From Rubrivivax sp. (lineage in GTDB: Bacteria > Pseudomonadota > Gammaproteobacteria > Burkholderiales > Burkholderiaceae_C): DNA of 64,000 nt. Made by a program: the position numbers and the translations under genes. A model generated the notes under the pieces. It was not told the DNA's origin and ran no database searches. It saw only the letters and a program-made list of their open reading frames with translations. The stretch spans positions 1 through 64,000 of the forward strand of contig JADCGQ010000005.1 in assembly GCA_020248945.1 (NCBI GenBank), read 5' to 3'. Shown here piece by piece: positions 45,423-57,036 of this stretch (within the stretch, counting starts at the first letter, position 1; each line of letters opens with the position of its first letter).

Positions 45423-47922
45423 TCACGTGCCGCTGCGCAACAGCTGCGCCGGGCTCGGCCGCAGTTGCAACAGCAGCAGGCGCGCACCCAGCCCCAGGCT
45501 CAGGCCGCTCACGCCCAGGGCGGTGAGCAGGCCGGTCCAGTACAGGCCGGCGGGGCTCATGTCCAGGCGCCACAGCAGCAAGCCGGTGGCCAGCGCGCTG
45601 CCGGTCATCAGGGCAAAGCCGGCGGTGGCCGCGGCCAGCAGCAGGTACTCCCAGCCGAGCACGCGCTGCAGCAGCGAGTGGCGCGCGCCGAGGGCGTGCA
45701 TCACGGTGGCGTCGTAGAGCTGGCGGCTGCGGCTGGCAGCCACCACGCTGGCCAGCACCAGCAGGCTGGCGGCCAGGCAGACGCCGGCCACCACCGCCAG
45801 GCCGGCGCTGGCACGGCCCATCAGCGCGCGGGTCTCGCGCAGCAGCGACTCGGTGCGCGCGGTGGCGATGTTCGGTGCCACCGCGGCCAGGCGGTCCTGC
45901 GCCTGCAGCGTGTGCTCGGCCGGCATCCAGGCAGCGCCGACGTGGCGGGTGATGAAGGGCTCGAGCACGCCGTCGCTGAAGATGGCCTCCAGCCACAGCC
46001 GCGACTGCATGCGCCGCTGGCTGTAGATGGCGACCAGGCGCGCCTCGACCGGCGTGCCCAGGATCTCGAAGCGCAGCCGGTCGCCGATCTGCAGGCCCAG
46101 TTGATCGGCCTCGCGGTCTTCCATCGCCACCAGGGGCTCTGCCGTCGCGCCCTCGGGCCACCAGGCGCCGCGGTCGATGATCACGTCGTCGAAGTTGCCG
46201 CTGCGGTTGCTGAGCTTGTGCTCGTCGCGCGCTTCGCGGGCGCGTTCGCCGTCGCTGCTCTCGCGCAGTTCTTCGCCATTGACGGCCACCAGCCGCCCCA
46301 GCACCAGCGGCGCGGTCTTCACGGCCTGCAGGCCCGGGGTGGCCCGCAGCGTCTCGTTGAGCAGCGGAATCTGCTCGGACTGCACGTCGTGGAAGACGAG
46401 CGCTGGCGCCTGCGTGGGCACGGTCTCGTTCACGGTGCGCAGCAGCGTGGCCACCACCAGCGTGCAGGCCACCAGCAGCGTGAGCGCCGTGCCCAGAGAC
46501 AGCAGCGCCGTGCGCAGCGGCGATTGCGGCTGCTGCAGGCCCGCCAGCGCCAGGCGCAGCGCCAGCGGCAAGCCGGCGCGGTGCTGCAGCCGGGCGGCCC
46601 CGCGCCGCAGACCGCGCGTGGCGGCGTCGAGCACGGCCATCAGCGCCGCGGTGGCCACCACGAAGGCGAGGCCAAAGCGCGGGTCGGGCAGGGCCAGCAC
46701 CAGCAGGGCCAGCAGGGCGGCGGCGATGGCGGCAGTGGTCCACCAGGCCTTGCGCGGCGTGTGCAGCGCCTGCCCTTCGACACCGCGGAACAGCGCCGCC
46801 GGCGAGACCGTGAGTGCCCGGCCTAGCGCCGGCAAGGAAAACGCCAGCGCCGTGAGCACGCCGAACAGCATCGCCATCAAGGCCGGCGGCCCCAGGCTTT
46901 GCCAGGCCAGTGCCACCGGCAGATTGCCGGCTGCCAGCTGCGCGCCCGCCAGCGCCAGGCCGATGCCCAGCAACGCACCGCCCGCACTGGCCAGCACCGC
47001 CAGCAACAACACCTGCAGCAGCACGAAGGCGGCCAGCCGCGCATCGCGCAGCCCCAGCGCGCGCAGCGTGGCCAGGCTGGTGAGCTTGCCCTGCAGGTAG
47101 GCCTGCACGCTGTTGAACACGCCCAGGCCGCCGATGAAGAGCGCCGAGAAGCCGATGAGCAGCAGCCCCGAGCCGATCTGCCCCAGCACCTCGGCCATGC
47201 GGTCGCTGCGCTGGTCGATGCTGCGGGCCTCGGCCTCGAGCGCGGGGAAGGCGGCCATGAAGGCATCGCGCCAGGCGGCCGGGGTGGGGCGGCCGGGCCC
47301 ATCGAGGCGCACACGGTAGTGGTACTCGACGCGGCTGAAAGGCTGCACCAGGCCGGTGGCCTGCAGGGCGCCATCGGCCAGCAGCACCGGCGCGGCGCCC
47401 CAGTCGGCGCGCAGGCTGCGGTCGCTCTGGCGCACGACGAGGGCGCGCACGGCGAGGGTGAGGTCGCCGATGGCGATGCGGTCGCCGGGCTTGAGCTGCA
47501 GGCGCTGCGCCAGCGTGGCGTCGACGGCGGCGCCCCAGAGGCCGTTCTGCTGTGTCAGGGCCTCGGCCAAGGGGCCGGCGGGCTGGATGTCGACCCGGCC
47601 CACCAGCGGGTAGGCGCTGTCGGCGCTCTGCAGTTCCGCCAACTGCGTGCGGCCGGCTTCGGTGCGCAGCATGGTGCGCAGCTCAGTGACGCGCGAGACG
47701 GCGCCGCGCTGCTGCATCCAGGCCAGCGCCTCGGGCGGCAGCGGCGTGGCGGATTCGATCTCGACATCGCCGCCGAACAGCGCGCGCGCGTCGTTGCGCA
47801 GCCCGTCGGCCACCTGCTGGTACAGGCCGCCACCGGCCGTGACCAGCGAGACGCCCAGCATCAGGCAAGCGACGAAGATCCACAGCCGGCGGCCGCTGGC
47901 GCGCAGGTCGCGCCAGGCCAGG

Positions 47923-47939
<17 letters not shown>
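45423..47939 (-). CDS. FtsX/MacB-type ABC transporter permease (YbbP-like)
   Basis: An 838-residue inner-membrane permease with two FtsX domains and a duplicated layout: helix 1 near residue 20 (LWIFVACLMLGVSLVTAGGGLYQ), a first extracytoplasmic MacB-like domain (about 45-245), helices at 260-420, further helices near 435-520, a second extracytoplasmic domain (about 530-690) and a final helix group to 825. It follows its ATPase gene, overlapping it by 17 bases. YbbAP/LolCDE-type transporters move lipoproteins, lipids or peptides out of the inner membrane; the substrate is unknown. It is convergent with creD. Confidence 0.9.
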
Positions 47940-48669
<730 letters not shown>

Positions 48670-48709
48670 GCTGGCGCGGGAGTGTGCGCGAGCCCGATCC
48701 GCCGATGCC

Positions 48710-48768
48710 GCCACGGGCCCATGCGGGCCCGTGGCGCTGAAGGTCTTGCCGGCCCGCGGGCGGGCCGG
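48710..48768 (-). terminator. Two strong hairpins after hppA
   Basis: CCGGCCCGC/GCGGGCCGG (48749-48768) and GCCACGGGCCC/GGGCCCGTGGC (48710-48735, ATGC loop) are perfect stems between the hppA stop and the ABC ATPase start on the minus strand. No T-tract follows, so they may act as a factor-dependent terminator or mRNA 3' stabilisers. Confidence 0.6.
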
Positions 48769-48777
48769 CCGAGCGCC

Positions 48778-50973
48778 TTACTTCGAAGCCGCCGCCGCCG
48801 GTGCCGGTGCCGGCATGACCGCCGGAGCAGCCACGGCAGGCGCCGTCACCGCCGCCGGCGTGTGCGCCGCGGGCGGCTTGGTGGCCGCGCTCATCGGCAG
48901 CAGCGGCACGATCAGCAGCGCCACCAGGTTGATGATCTTGATCAGCGGGTTGACGGCGGGGCCGGCCGTGTCCTTGTACGGATCGCCCACCGTGTCGCCC
49001 GTGACGGCGGCCTTGTGCGTGTCGCCGCCCTTCTTGTGCAGCACGCCGTTGGCGTCGGTGAAGCCTTCTTCGATCAGCTTCTTGGCGTTGTCCCAGGCGC
49101 CGCCGCCGGTGCACATGCTGATGGCGACGAACAGGCCCGTGACGATGGTGCCCATCAGCAGGCCGCCCAGCGCGGCCGGGCCGAGCAGCAGGCCCACGAC
49201 GATGGGCACGACCACCGGCAGCAGCGACGGGATCATCATCTCCTTGATCGCCGCCGTGGTGAGCATGTCCACCGCCGCGCTGTAGTCGGGCTTGCGCTGG
49301 CCCGCCATGATCTGCCCGTCAGAGAACTGGCGCCGCACCTCCACCACCACGCTGCCGGCCGCGCGGCCCACAGCCTCCATCGCCATCGCCGCGAACAGGA
49401 AGGGGATGAGGCCGCCGATGAACAGGCCGACGATCACCTCGTGGTTGCTCAGGTCGAAGGTGACGAGCATGCCGCGCGACTCGAGCGCGTGCGTGTAGTC
49501 CGCAAACAGCACCAGCGCGGCGAGGCCGGCCGAACCGATGGCATAGCCCTTGGTCACGGCCTTGGTGGTGTTGCCCACGGCGTCGAGCGGGTCGGTGATG
49601 TCGCGCACGCTGCTGGGCAGCTCGGCCATCTCGGCAATGCCACCGGCGTTGTCGGTGATGGGGCCGTAGGCGTCGAGCGCCACCACGATGCCGGCCATGC
49701 TGAGCATGCTGGTGGCCGCTATGGCAATGCCGTACAGGCCCGCCAGCGCATAGGCGGCGTAAATCGAGATGCAGACGAAGATCACCGGCCAGGCCGTGCT
49801 CTTCATGCTCACGCCCAGGCCCGCGATGATGTTCGTGCCGTGGCCCGTGGTGCTGGCCTGCGCCACGTGCTGCACCGGTTTGTACTGAGTGCCGGTGTAG
49901 TACTCGGTGATCCAGACCATGGCCGCCGTGAGCACCAGGCCCACCAGGCAGCACAGCCACAGGCTCATCGCACCGACCTGCTTGCCGCCCACCGAGATGG
50001 CCTGCGGGAACATGGCCGTGGTGACGAAGTAGAACGCGATCAGGCTGAGCACGCCCGACACCGCCAGACCCTTGTACAAGGCCGGCATCACGTTGACCAT
50101 GCCCGGCTTGGCCTTGACAAAGAAGCAGCCGATGATCGACGCGATGATCGACACGCCGCCCAGCACCAGCGGGTAGGTCACGCCGGCCATCGCGGCCGCG
50201 CCGGCCACCACCACCGAGGCCAGCGCCATGGTGGCGATCAGCGTCACGACGTAGGTCTCGAACAGGTCGGCGGCCATGCCGGCGCAGTCGCCGACGTTGT
50301 CGCCCACGTTGTCGGCAATCACGGCCGGGTTGCGCGGGTCGTCTTCGGGGATGCCGGCCTCGACCTTGCCCACCAGGTCCGCGCCGACGTCGGCGCCCTT
50401 GGTGAAGATGCCGCCACCGAGCCGCGCGAAGATGCTGATGAGGCTGGAGCCGAAGGCCACGCCCAGCAGCGGCTTCAGCACCGCCGACAGCGTGCCTTCG
50501 GTCGGCGCGCTCGTGCCCGCCACCCACCAGAAGAACAGCACCACGCCGATGAGGCCCAAGCCCACCACCAGCATGCCGGTGATGGCGCCGCCCTTGAAGG
50601 CCACGTCCAGAGCCGGCCCGATGCCGCGCGTGGCGGCCTGCGCCGTGCGCACGTTGGCGCGCACCGAGATGTTCATGCCGATGAAGCCACAAGCACCCGA
50701 GAGCACCGCGCCGAGCAGGAAGCCCGCGGCCGTCTTCCAGCCCAGACCCGGCGCCAGAAGGATCAGCATGAAGAGCACCACGCCGACGATGGCGATGGTC
50801 TTGTACTGGCGGGCCAGGTAGGCCGCGGCGCCCTGCTGGATGGCGCCGCTGATTTCTTGCATGCGCGCGTTGCCGGCGTCCTGCGCCAGGATCCAGCTGC
50901 GCTGCCAGAACCCGTAAACGACAGCGGCCAGGCCGCAAGCCAGCGCTACGTAGAGCGCCATCTGAGTCGACAT
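48778..50973 (-). CDS. hppA: Membrane-bound proton-translocating pyrophosphatase, potassium-independent type
   Basis: A 731-residue polytopic enzyme that couples PPi hydrolysis to proton export. The substrate motif [13 protein letters not shown] lies near residue 190, followed by [50 protein letters not shown] near 467 has Lys where potassium-dependent enzymes have Ala, so a K+-independent H+ pump is expected. A third acidic motif lies in [21 protein letters not shown] near 650. The C-terminal 35 residues are an Ala/Pro-rich extension ([18 protein letters not shown]). The start at 50973 is preceded by GGAAGGAG; a longer frame upstream is not family-like. Divergent from ppa. Confidence 0.96.
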   Translation of the reverse strand: MSTQMALYVALACGLAAVVYGFWQRSWILAQDAGNARMQEISGAIQQGAAAYLARQYKTIAIVGVVLFMLILLAPGLGWKTAAGFLLGAVLSGACGFIGMNISVRANVRTAQAATRGIGPALDVAFKGGAITGMLVVGLGLIGVVLFFWWVAGTSAPTEGTLSAVLKPLLGVAFGSSLISIFARLGGGIFTKGADVGADLVGKVEAGIPEDDPRNPAVIADNVGDNVGDCAGMAADLFETYVVTLIATMALASVVVAGAAAMAGVTYPLVLGGVSIIASIIGCFFVKAKPGMVNVMPALYKGLAVSGVLSLIAFYFVTTAMFPQAISVGGKQVGAMSLWLCCLVGLVLTAAMVWITEYYTGTQYKPVQHVAQASTTGHGTNIIAGLGVSMKSTAWPVIFVCISIYAAYALAGLYGIAIAATSMLSMAGIVVALDAYGPITDNAGGIAEMAELPSSVRDITDPLDAVGNTTKAVTKGYAIGSAGLAALVLFADYTHALESRGMLVTFDLSNHEVIVGLFIGGLIPFLFAAMAMEAVGRAAGSVVVEVRRQFSDGQIMAGQRKPDYSAAVDMLTTAAIKEMMIPSLLPVVVPIVVGLLLGPAALGGLLMGTIVTGLFVAISMCTGGGAWDNAKKLIEEGFTDANGVLHKKGGDTHKAAVTGDTVGDPYKDTAGPAVNPLIKIINLVALLIVPLLPMSAATKPPAAHTPAAVTAPAVAAPAVMPAPAPAAAASK

Positions 50974-51246
50974 GAAACGGTCTCCTTCCTCTCGAGGGGT
51001 GTTGTGGTCGGAATGGGGTGCCGACGGCCCGTCGATGCCAGTACCGCTCGGCCTCAGAAAGTGCAAGGGCATGCTAGCTCGCGGTTCTGGGCGAACGGTC
51101 CCGGGTTTGCCAAGGGGCCGGCGGGGCCGCCGGGGCGCCCGTTCGCGTCAGGGCGTGGCAAGGGCGGCACCTAGAATCTCAGGGTTTGGCCTAGGCAGGC
51201 GTGACCTGCGGGCCTGCCGACTCTCCACTCTCCAGAAGAAGCCACC

Positions 51247-51783
51247 ATGAGCCTGCACAACGTGACGCCCGGCCCCCAGGCCCCCGATCAGTTCAACGTG
51301 ATCATCGAGATCCCGATGAACGGCGACCCGATCAAGTACGAGGTCGACCATGAATCCGGCGCGCTCTTCGTCGACCGATTCATGAGCACGGCCATGCACT
51401 ACCCGTGCAACTACGGCTACATCCCCAACACGCTGGCCGACGACGGCGACCCGGTCGACGTGCTGGTGATCACGCCGGTGCCGCTGATTCCGGGCGTGGT
51501 CGTCACCTGCCGCGCCCTGGGCATGCTGAAGATGGACGACGAGGCCGGTGGCGACAACAAGCTGCTGGCCGTGCCCATCGACAAGATCCTGTCGATCTAC
51601 TCGCAGTGGCAGAAGCCGGAAGATCTGAACCCGATGCGGCTGAAGACCATCCAGCACTTCTTCGAGCACTACAAGGACCTCGAGGTCGGCAAGTGGGTCA
51701 AGGTGCTGGGCTGGGAAGGCCCGGAAGCCGCCAAGGGCGAGATCCTCGCCGGCATCGCGAACTACCAGGCCAAGAAGGCCTGA
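51247..51783 (+). CDS. ppa: Soluble inorganic pyrophosphatase (family I)
   Basis: A 178-residue cytosolic enzyme that hydrolyses PPi to phosphate. Family I motifs are present: [19 protein letters not shown], the active-site [15 protein letters not shown] and the later [14 protein letters not shown] with LGW. Length matches bacterial hexameric enzymes. A -10-like TAGAAT at 51172-51177 lies in the 273-base gap shared with the divergent hppA gene; the rest of that gap holds GC-rich imperfect repeats and no gene. AGAAG lies near the ATG. Confidence 0.96.
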   Translation: MSLHNVTPGPQAPDQFNVIIEIPMNGDPIKYEVDHESGALFVDRFMSTAMHYPCNYGYIPNTLADDGDPVDVLVITPVPLIPGVVVTCRALGMLKMDDEAGGDNKLLAVPIDKILSIYSQWQKPEDLNPMRLKTIQHFFEHYKDLEVGKWVKVLGWEGPEAAKGEILAGIANYQAKKA

Positions 51784-51810
51784 GGCGCCGCACCCGCGCG
51801 GCGGCGTCGA

Positions 51811-53034
51811 TCAGGCGCCGTCGCCTATCGGCGGGGTCTTGAAGGGGCTGCGTTCGCGCAGTTCGTCGACGTAGGCCGAGACGCCTTCGCCCTCGCGGCC
51901 CAGGAACTCGGCCACGGCGTTGGCGAAGCGCTCGTCGCGCAGCCAGTGTGCCGAGTGCGTGGCCACCGGCAGCAGGCCGCGGGCCATCTTGTGCTCGCCC
52001 TGCGCTCCGCCCTCGAAGCGCACGAATCCCTGCGCCAGGCACCAGGCCAGCGGCTGGTAGTAGCAAGCCTCGAAGTGCAGGCAGCTCACCGGCTCGGTGG
52101 CGCCCCAGTAGCGGCCCCAGGCGGCGCGGCGCGGGCGGTCGATGGCGATCAGCGAGGCGGCGATCGGCGTGCCGTCTTCGCCGCCGGCACCTGGCCTGCG
52201 TGCCACGAACATCAGCCAGTGCTCGGGCATCGTGGCCGCCATGCGGGCGAAGAAGTCGCGCGTGAGGTAGGGCGAGCTGTGGTGGGCGGCGTAGGTGAGC
52301 GTGTAGCAGTGGTAGAAAAACTCCCACAGCGGCTCGGTGATGGCCGTGCCCTCGTGCACGCTGAAGACCACGCCCTGCTCGGCCACGCGACGGCGCTCCT
52401 GCTGGATCTTCTTGCGCTTGTCGCGCTGCAGGCGCGCCAGCAGCGCGGCGAAGTCGGGCGCGGGGTCGGTGGCGTCCTGCGTCCAGTGGAACTGCACGTT
52501 CTGGCGCATCAGCCAGCCGTCGGCCTGCAGCGCGGCGCGGTCGGCGTCGCTCACGAACAGCAGGTGGGCTGACGACAGGCGCCGATCCTGCGCAACCAGG
52601 CCGCGCAGCGCTCGCAGCAGGGCCGAGCGCGCCGCGTCATCCGCCGCCAGCAGCCGCGTGCCCGGCACGGGCGTGAAGGGCACGGCGCCCAGCAGCTTGG
52701 GGTAGTAGCGCAGGCCGTGGCGCTGGTAGGCGTCGGCCCAGGCCCAGTCGAACACGTACTCGCCGTAGGAGTGCGACTTGGCGTACAGCGCCACGGCCGC
52801 CACCAGGCTGCCGCTGCGTTCGAGCGTCAGGAAGCAGGGCGCCCAGCCGGTGGCGGCGACTGCGCTGCCGCTGGCGTGCAGGGCCGCGAGGTACTCGTGC
52901 CGCATGAAGGGCGTGGGCTCGGATTGCGCCGCCAGCAGCGCGTTCCAGGCGCCGCCATCCAGCGACGCCGGGTCGTCGCAGACCCGGACGCGATAATCCG
53001 GATCCAGTTTCTCGAGGTCGATCGTCATGTCCAT
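51811..53034 (-). CDS. GNAT-fold protein of the DUF482/FemAB-like family
   Basis: A 407-residue soluble protein. The C-terminal half has EHWLMFVARRPGAGG, PIAASLIAI and RAAWGRYWGATEPVSCLHFEACYYQPLAWCLAQG, the pattern of the large 'peptidogalycan biosynthesis/GNAT' (DUF482) family, with two tandem acyltransferase-like folds. LQRDKRKKIQQERRRVAEQGV near 215 is a basic coiled-coil stretch also seen in that family. Substrate unknown. The ATG at 53034 (or 53028) lies within eight bases of the divergent nadE start, so the two genes have no separate promoter gap. It is convergent with ppa. Confidence 0.82.
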   Translation of the reverse strand: MDMTIDLEKLDPDYRVRVCDDPASLDGGAWNALLAAQSEPTPFMRHEYLAALHASGSAVAATGWAPCFLTLERSGSLVAAVALYAKSHSYGEYVFDWAWADAYQRHGLRYYPKLLGAVPFTPVPGTRLLAADDAARSALLRALRGLVAQDRRLSSAHLLFVSDADRAALQADGWLMRQNVQFHWTQDATDPAPDFAALLARLQRDKRKKIQQERRRVAEQGVVFSVHEGTAITEPLWEFFYHCYTLTYAAHHSSPYLTRDFFARMAATMPEHWLMFVARRPGAGGEDGTPIAASLIAIDRPRRAAWGRYWGATEPVSCLHFEACYYQPLAWCLAQGFVRFEGGAQGEHKMARGLLPVATHSAHWLRDERFANAVAEFLGREGEGVSAYVDELRERSPFKTPPIGDGA

Positions 53035-54751
53035 CGCTGCGTCCGCCGCCGGTGCGGCCCGTCCCCCGGTGAGGGTCGCGCTGGCCCAGATCAACGCGAC
53101 GGTCGGCGATCTCGACGGTAACGCAAGGCTGATCGAAGCCGCGGCCCGGGCGGCCCATGCCCAGGGCGCCGCCCTGTTGTTGGCGCCGGAACTGGCGCTC
53201 ACTGGCTATCCGCCCGAAGACCTGCTGCTGCGTCCGGCCTTCACCAGCGAAAGCGCCCGGGTGCTGCAGGCGCTGGCCGAGCGGCTGGCCGAGTGCGCGG
53301 GCTTGAGCGTCGTCGTCGGCCACCCGCACCAGTTCAATGGCCAGGGCGGCTGGCGCACGCGGTCGGTGGCGGTGGCCGAGCGCTACAACGCCGCTTCGGT
53401 GCTGCAGGGCGGGCGCATCGCCGGCACCTATGCCAAGCGCGAGCTGCCGAACTACCAGGTGTTCGACGAGCGCCGCTACTTCGCCAGCGGGCGTGATGCC
53501 GGGCTGCCGCCGCTGGTGTTCGAAGCCGGCGGGCGGCGCTTCGGCGTGCTGATCTGCGAAGACGCCTGGTTCGAGGAGCCTGGCCTCGCCGCGCGCGAGG
53601 CCGGGGCCGAGTTGCTGTGCGTGCTCAACGCCAGCCCCTTCCACCTGGGCAAGGCCGGCGAGCGCGAGGCGCGCATGGCCGAGCGGGCCCGGGCCACCGG
53701 CTGCCCGCTGCTGTTTTCGCACCTGGTGGGCGGCCAGGACGAGGTGGTGTTCGACGGCGCCTCGTTCGTGCTCGACGCCCAGGGCCGCGTCGGCGCCCGT
53801 GCCGCCAGCTTCGAGCCGGCGCTGCTGCTGGCCAACGTCGCCAGCGACGGCAGCGTCACCGGCGAGATCGCGCCGCTGCCCGAACCCGAGGCCGAGGCCT
53901 GGCAGGCGCTGGTGGTGGGCGTGCGCGACTACCTCGGCAAGAACGGCTTCCCGGGTGCCCTCATCGGCCTGTCCGGCGGCATCGACTCCGCCCTGGTGCT
54001 GGCCCTGGCGGTGGACGCCCTGGGCGCCGACAAGGTGCGCGCGGTGATGATGCCCAGCCGCTACACCGCCGACATCTCCTGGCTCGACGCCCGCGACATG
54101 GCCGCGCGGCTGGGCGTGCGCTACGACGAGATCGCGATCGAGCCGATGTTCGACGCCTTCCGTGGCGCGCTCAGCGCACAGTTCGCGGGCCTGCCCGAAG
54201 ACACCACCGAAGAGAACCTGCAGGCGCGCATCCGCGGCACGCTGCTGATGGCGCTGAGCAACAAGACCGGCGCCATCGTGCTGACCACCGGCAACAAGAG
54301 CGAGATGGCCACCGGCTACTGCACGCTGTACGGCGACATGGCCGGCGGCTTTGCCGTCATCAAGGACGTGGCCAAGACGCTGGTCTACAGGCTCGCGGAG
54401 TGGAAGAACCGCCAGCCGGTGCGGCGTGCCGACGGCAGCATCGGCCCGGTGATCCCCGAGCGCATCATCACGCGCCCGCCCTCGGCCGAGCTGCGCCCCG
54501 ACCAGACCGACCAGGACAGCCTGCCGCCCTACGAGGTGCTCGACGCCATCCTGGCGATGTACATGGAAGAAGACCGTTCGATCGAGGACATCGTGGCCGC
54601 CGGCTACGCGCGTGCCGACGTCGAGCGCGTGACGCGGCTGATCAAGCTGAACGAGTACAAGCGGCGCCAGGCGCCGGTGGGCATCCGCATCACCCATCGC
54701 GGATTCGGGCGGGATTGGCGCTACCCCATCACCTCGAAGTTCCGTGCTTAA
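53027..54751 (+). CDS. nadE: Glutamine-dependent NAD+ synthetase
   Basis: A 574-residue two-domain enzyme that makes NAD+ from nicotinate adenine dinucleotide using glutamine nitrogen. The N-terminal nitrilase-type glutaminase has the catalytic Glu (LAPELALTGYPPEDLLLR), Lys (TYAKRELPNYQVFDERRYF) and Cys (VLICEDAWFEEPG) triad. The C-terminal synthetase has the PP-loop IGLSGGIDSALVLALAVDALG near 320 and TTGNKSEMATGYCTLYGDMAGG. The ATG at 53027 has GAGG nine bases upstream; a GTG at 53069 is a possible internal start. The PII gene glnB follows after 36 bases, which fits nitrogen-linked control. Confidence 0.96.
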   Translation: MSIAASAAGAARPPVRVALAQINATVGDLDGNARLIEAAARAAHAQGAALLLAPELALTGYPPEDLLLRPAFTSESARVLQALAERLAECAGLSVVVGHPHQFNGQGGWRTRSVAVAERYNAASVLQGGRIAGTYAKRELPNYQVFDERRYFASGRDAGLPPLVFEAGGRRFGVLICEDAWFEEPGLAAREAGAELLCVLNASPFHLGKAGEREARMAERARATGCPLLFSHLVGGQDEVVFDGASFVLDAQGRVGARAASFEPALLLANVASDGSVTGEIAPLPEPEAEAWQALVVGVRDYLGKNGFPGALIGLSGGIDSALVLALAVDALGADKVRAVMMPSRYTADISWLDARDMAARLGVRYDEIAIEPMFDAFRGALSAQFAGLPEDTTEENLQARIRGTLLMALSNKTGAIVLTTGNKSEMATGYCTLYGDMAGGFAVIKDVAKTLVYRLAEWKNRQPVRRADGSIGPVIPERIITRPPSAELRPDQTDQDSLPPYEVLDAILAMYMEEDRSIEDIVAAGYARADVERVTRLIKLNEYKRRQAPVGIRITHRGFGRDWRYPITSKFRA

Positions 54752-55126
<375 letters not shown>

Positions 55127-55165
55127 GGCGGCAGCTCAGGCCGCCATCGAGGGCGCGCGGCCCTC
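55127..55165. terminator. Convergent hairpins between glnB and the LOG gene
   Basis: GGCGGC/GCCGCC (55127-55145) and GAGGGC/GCCCTC (55149-55165) are adjacent stems that fill the 37-base gap between the two stop codons. They could end both transcripts. There is no T-tract. Confidence 0.5.
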
Positions 55166-55781
55166 AGACCTTCGAGTAGTTGTCCCCGCCGCGCGCCGCT
55201 TCGGCGGCCGCAGCCACACGGTCGAGCAAGTCGATCGGCTCGTCGCCCACGAGCACCAGCGCGCGCATGGCGGGCGACAGGAAGCCCTCGGCCACCGTGT
55301 GGTCCATCAGGCGCAGCAGCGGCTGCCAGTAGCCGGCCGTGTCGAGCAGCCCGATCGGGTTGTCGTGGTACTTCAGCTGGCGCCAGGTCCACACCTCGTA
55401 CAGCTCTTCCAGCGTGCCGATGCCGCCGGGCAGCGCGATGAAGGCGTCGGCACGCTCGGCCATCATCTGCTTGCGCACGTGCATGGTGGGCACCACGTGC
55501 AGTTCGGTCAGGCCGGTGTGGCCGACCTCGAGCTTCTCGAGCGATTCGGGGATCACGCCGATCACGCGGCCGCCGGCGGCCAGCACGGCGTCGGCCATTT
55601 CGCCCATCAGGCCCACCTTGCCGCCGCCGTAGACCAGCTGCCACCCGCGTTGGCCGATGGCCGCACCCAAGCTGCGGGCCGCCTCGGTGTATTCGGGACG
55701 CGTGCCGTGGCGCGAGCCGCAATAGACGCAGATGCTCAGCGGCTGTGGCGTCTGTACGGGGCTGGTTGAAGTGGGGGTCAT
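55164..55781 (-). CDS. LOG-family protein (cytokinin riboside 5'-monophosphate phosphoribohydrolase-like)
   Basis: A 205-residue Rossmann-fold enzyme. The signature motifs are SICVYCGSRHG near residue 16, YGGGKVGLMGEMADAVLAAG near 51 and LPGGIGTLEELYEVWTWRQL near 117 (PGGxGTxxE). LOG proteins release base from nucleoside 5'-monophosphates; in bacteria the physiological role is often nucleotide salvage. The ATG overlaps the RDD gene stop as ATGA. It is the last of five same-strand genes each overlapping the previous by four bases. Frame continuity upstream is not coding. Confidence 0.92.
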   Translation of the reverse strand: MTPTSTSPVQTPQPLSICVYCGSRHGTRPEYTEAARSLGAAIGQRGWQLVYGGGKVGLMGEMADAVLAAGGRVIGVIPESLEKLEVGHTGLTELHVVPTMHVRKQMMAERADAFIALPGGIGTLEELYEVWTWRQLKYHDNPIGLLDTAGYWQPLLRLMDHTVAEGFLSPAMRALVLVGDEPIDLLDRVAAAAEAARGGDNYSKV

Positions 55782-56320
55782 GGCGCGGGTGCGTTGTTCA
55801 GGCGTGGGGGCGCGGGCTTCGTGACGAGCCGCGTGCCGCAGATCTGGTCGTGCAGGAACTGGCGATCCGGGTGCAGCCGGGCGAGCGCGGCGTAGACCAG
55901 CATGCCGGTGATCACGACGCCGGCCACTGGCCAGCCGCCCTTCAGGCCCGAGGCCTGCACCAGGGCCAGCGAAGGCAGGAACCACATCCAGGCGGCCACG
56001 TAGCGCATCACGGCACGCAGCGGCCGCAGCGGATGACCTTCGCGGGTGACGACGCGGATGCGCCAGGTGAGCATGGCCAGGGTCTGGCCGCCGCGTGTCC
56101 AGAACCACACGAAGTACACGCCGAGCACGCCAAACAGGAAGGCCTGCAGCCCCGTAGAACCCACCAACGCATGCCGCTGCTGCGTGACCACGCCGTAGAA
56201 CAGCCCCGCCAGCATGACGACACCGAACAGCAGCACGCCTTCGTACAGCAGGGCGGCCAGGCGACGCCGGATGCCGGGCGTCGGCGCGCCGTACGCGCCC
56301 GCGTCGAGCCGCTCGCTCAC
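55778..56320 (-). CDS. RDD-family membrane protein
   Basis: A 180-residue protein. The start is a GTG at 56320 that overlaps the DUF3106 gene stop (GTGA). After an N-terminal PGIRRRLAALLYEG, the Arg-rich RDD motif region, it has helices near 33-53 (GVLLFGVVMLAGLFYGVVTQ), 66-87 (LFGVLGVYFVWFWTRGGQTL) and 119-160. The membrane-proximal GQTLAMLTWRIRVV is typical of RDD proteins. The function is unknown, perhaps transport or membrane assembly. Its 3' end overlaps the LOG start. Confidence 0.86.
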   Translation of the reverse strand: MSERLDAGAYGAPTPGIRRRLAALLYEGVLLFGVVMLAGLFYGVVTQQRHALVGSTGLQAFLFGVLGVYFVWFWTRGGQTLAMLTWRIRVVTREGHPLRPLRAVMRYVAAWMWFLPSLALVQASGLKGGWPVAGVVITGMLVYAALARLHPDRQFLHDQICGTRLVTKPAPPRLNNAPAP

Positions 56321-57036
56321 GGCTCTGAGGTGGGCGCTGAGGCGGACGTGCGGGCCGAAGCCGCGCGCTGCGCGGCCGCGCCTTGCGGCCCGCGCTTGGG
56401 CAGCAGCGTGGCGGGATCGACGAATCCGGGTGTGGCAGCGATCTTGGGCATGCCGTGCTGGATGGCGGCAGGCGGAAGCGGTGTCTGGGTCATGGGCGAG
56501 GTCGTCGCGCCAGGCCGAGCCTGGCGCGCGGTGGCGGTGGCGGCGCCCGCAGGCGCCCGAGCGCTCGATTGCACCACGTTCACCTTGGCTGTCGGGGACG
56601 GGGCCGATGGTTTGGGCGCCGCGGCGTTGCGGGCCGCGGGCTGCGATTGCTGGGCCAGGCGCCGGCGCTGCTCGTCGGGCAGCGCCTGGTAGGCCTTCCA
56701 GGCCGCCTGGCGGTCTTCGGGCGACACGCGCCGGGTCTCCTGGAACTGCAGGCGGGCGGTGCGGCGCTCGGCCGGTGTCAGGCGGGCCCACTCCGCCATC
56801 CGCGAATGCAGCCGCTGGCGCTCGGCCGCGGTCATGGTCGGAAACCGGTCGGCGACCTCGAGCCACTTGGCCTGGCGCTCGGCCTCGAGCGCAGGCCAGT
56901 CGGCCATCAGGGGATGAAGAGCCTGCTGCTGGGCGGGGGTGAGTCGCACCCAGTCGGTGCGTTGCGCCGCCTCGGCCGGCGCCAGCCCGAGCAGGGCCAG
57001 CAGGAACAGCACCGTCTGGAAGGCGCGGGCGCTCAC
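56317..57036 (-). CDS. DUF3106 domain protein, exported
   Basis: A 239-residue protein starting at the GTG at 57036 that overlaps the DUF3619 gene stop. A signal peptide (SARAFQTVLFLLALLGLAPAEA) leads to repeated motifs of the form LTPAQQQALHPLMADWPAL, MTAAERQRLHSRMAEWARL and VSPEDRQAAWKAYQAL, the hallmark of DUF3106. The C-terminal 120 residues are low-complexity Ala/Pro/Ser/Thr. Repeat units recall the Spy/CpxP-type periplasmic chaperones, but no function is known. It is in the sigma-factor operon. Confidence 0.85.
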   Translation of the reverse strand: MSARAFQTVLFLLALLGLAPAEAAQRTDWVRLTPAQQQALHPLMADWPALEAERQAKWLEVADRFPTMTAAERQRLHSRMAEWARLTPAERRTARLQFQETRRVSPEDRQAAWKAYQALPDEQRRRLAQQSQPAARNAAAPKPSAPSPTAKVNVVQSSARAPAGAATATARQARPGATTSPMTQTPLPPAAIQHGMPKIAATPGFVDPATLLPKRGPQGAAAQRAASARTSASAPTSEP

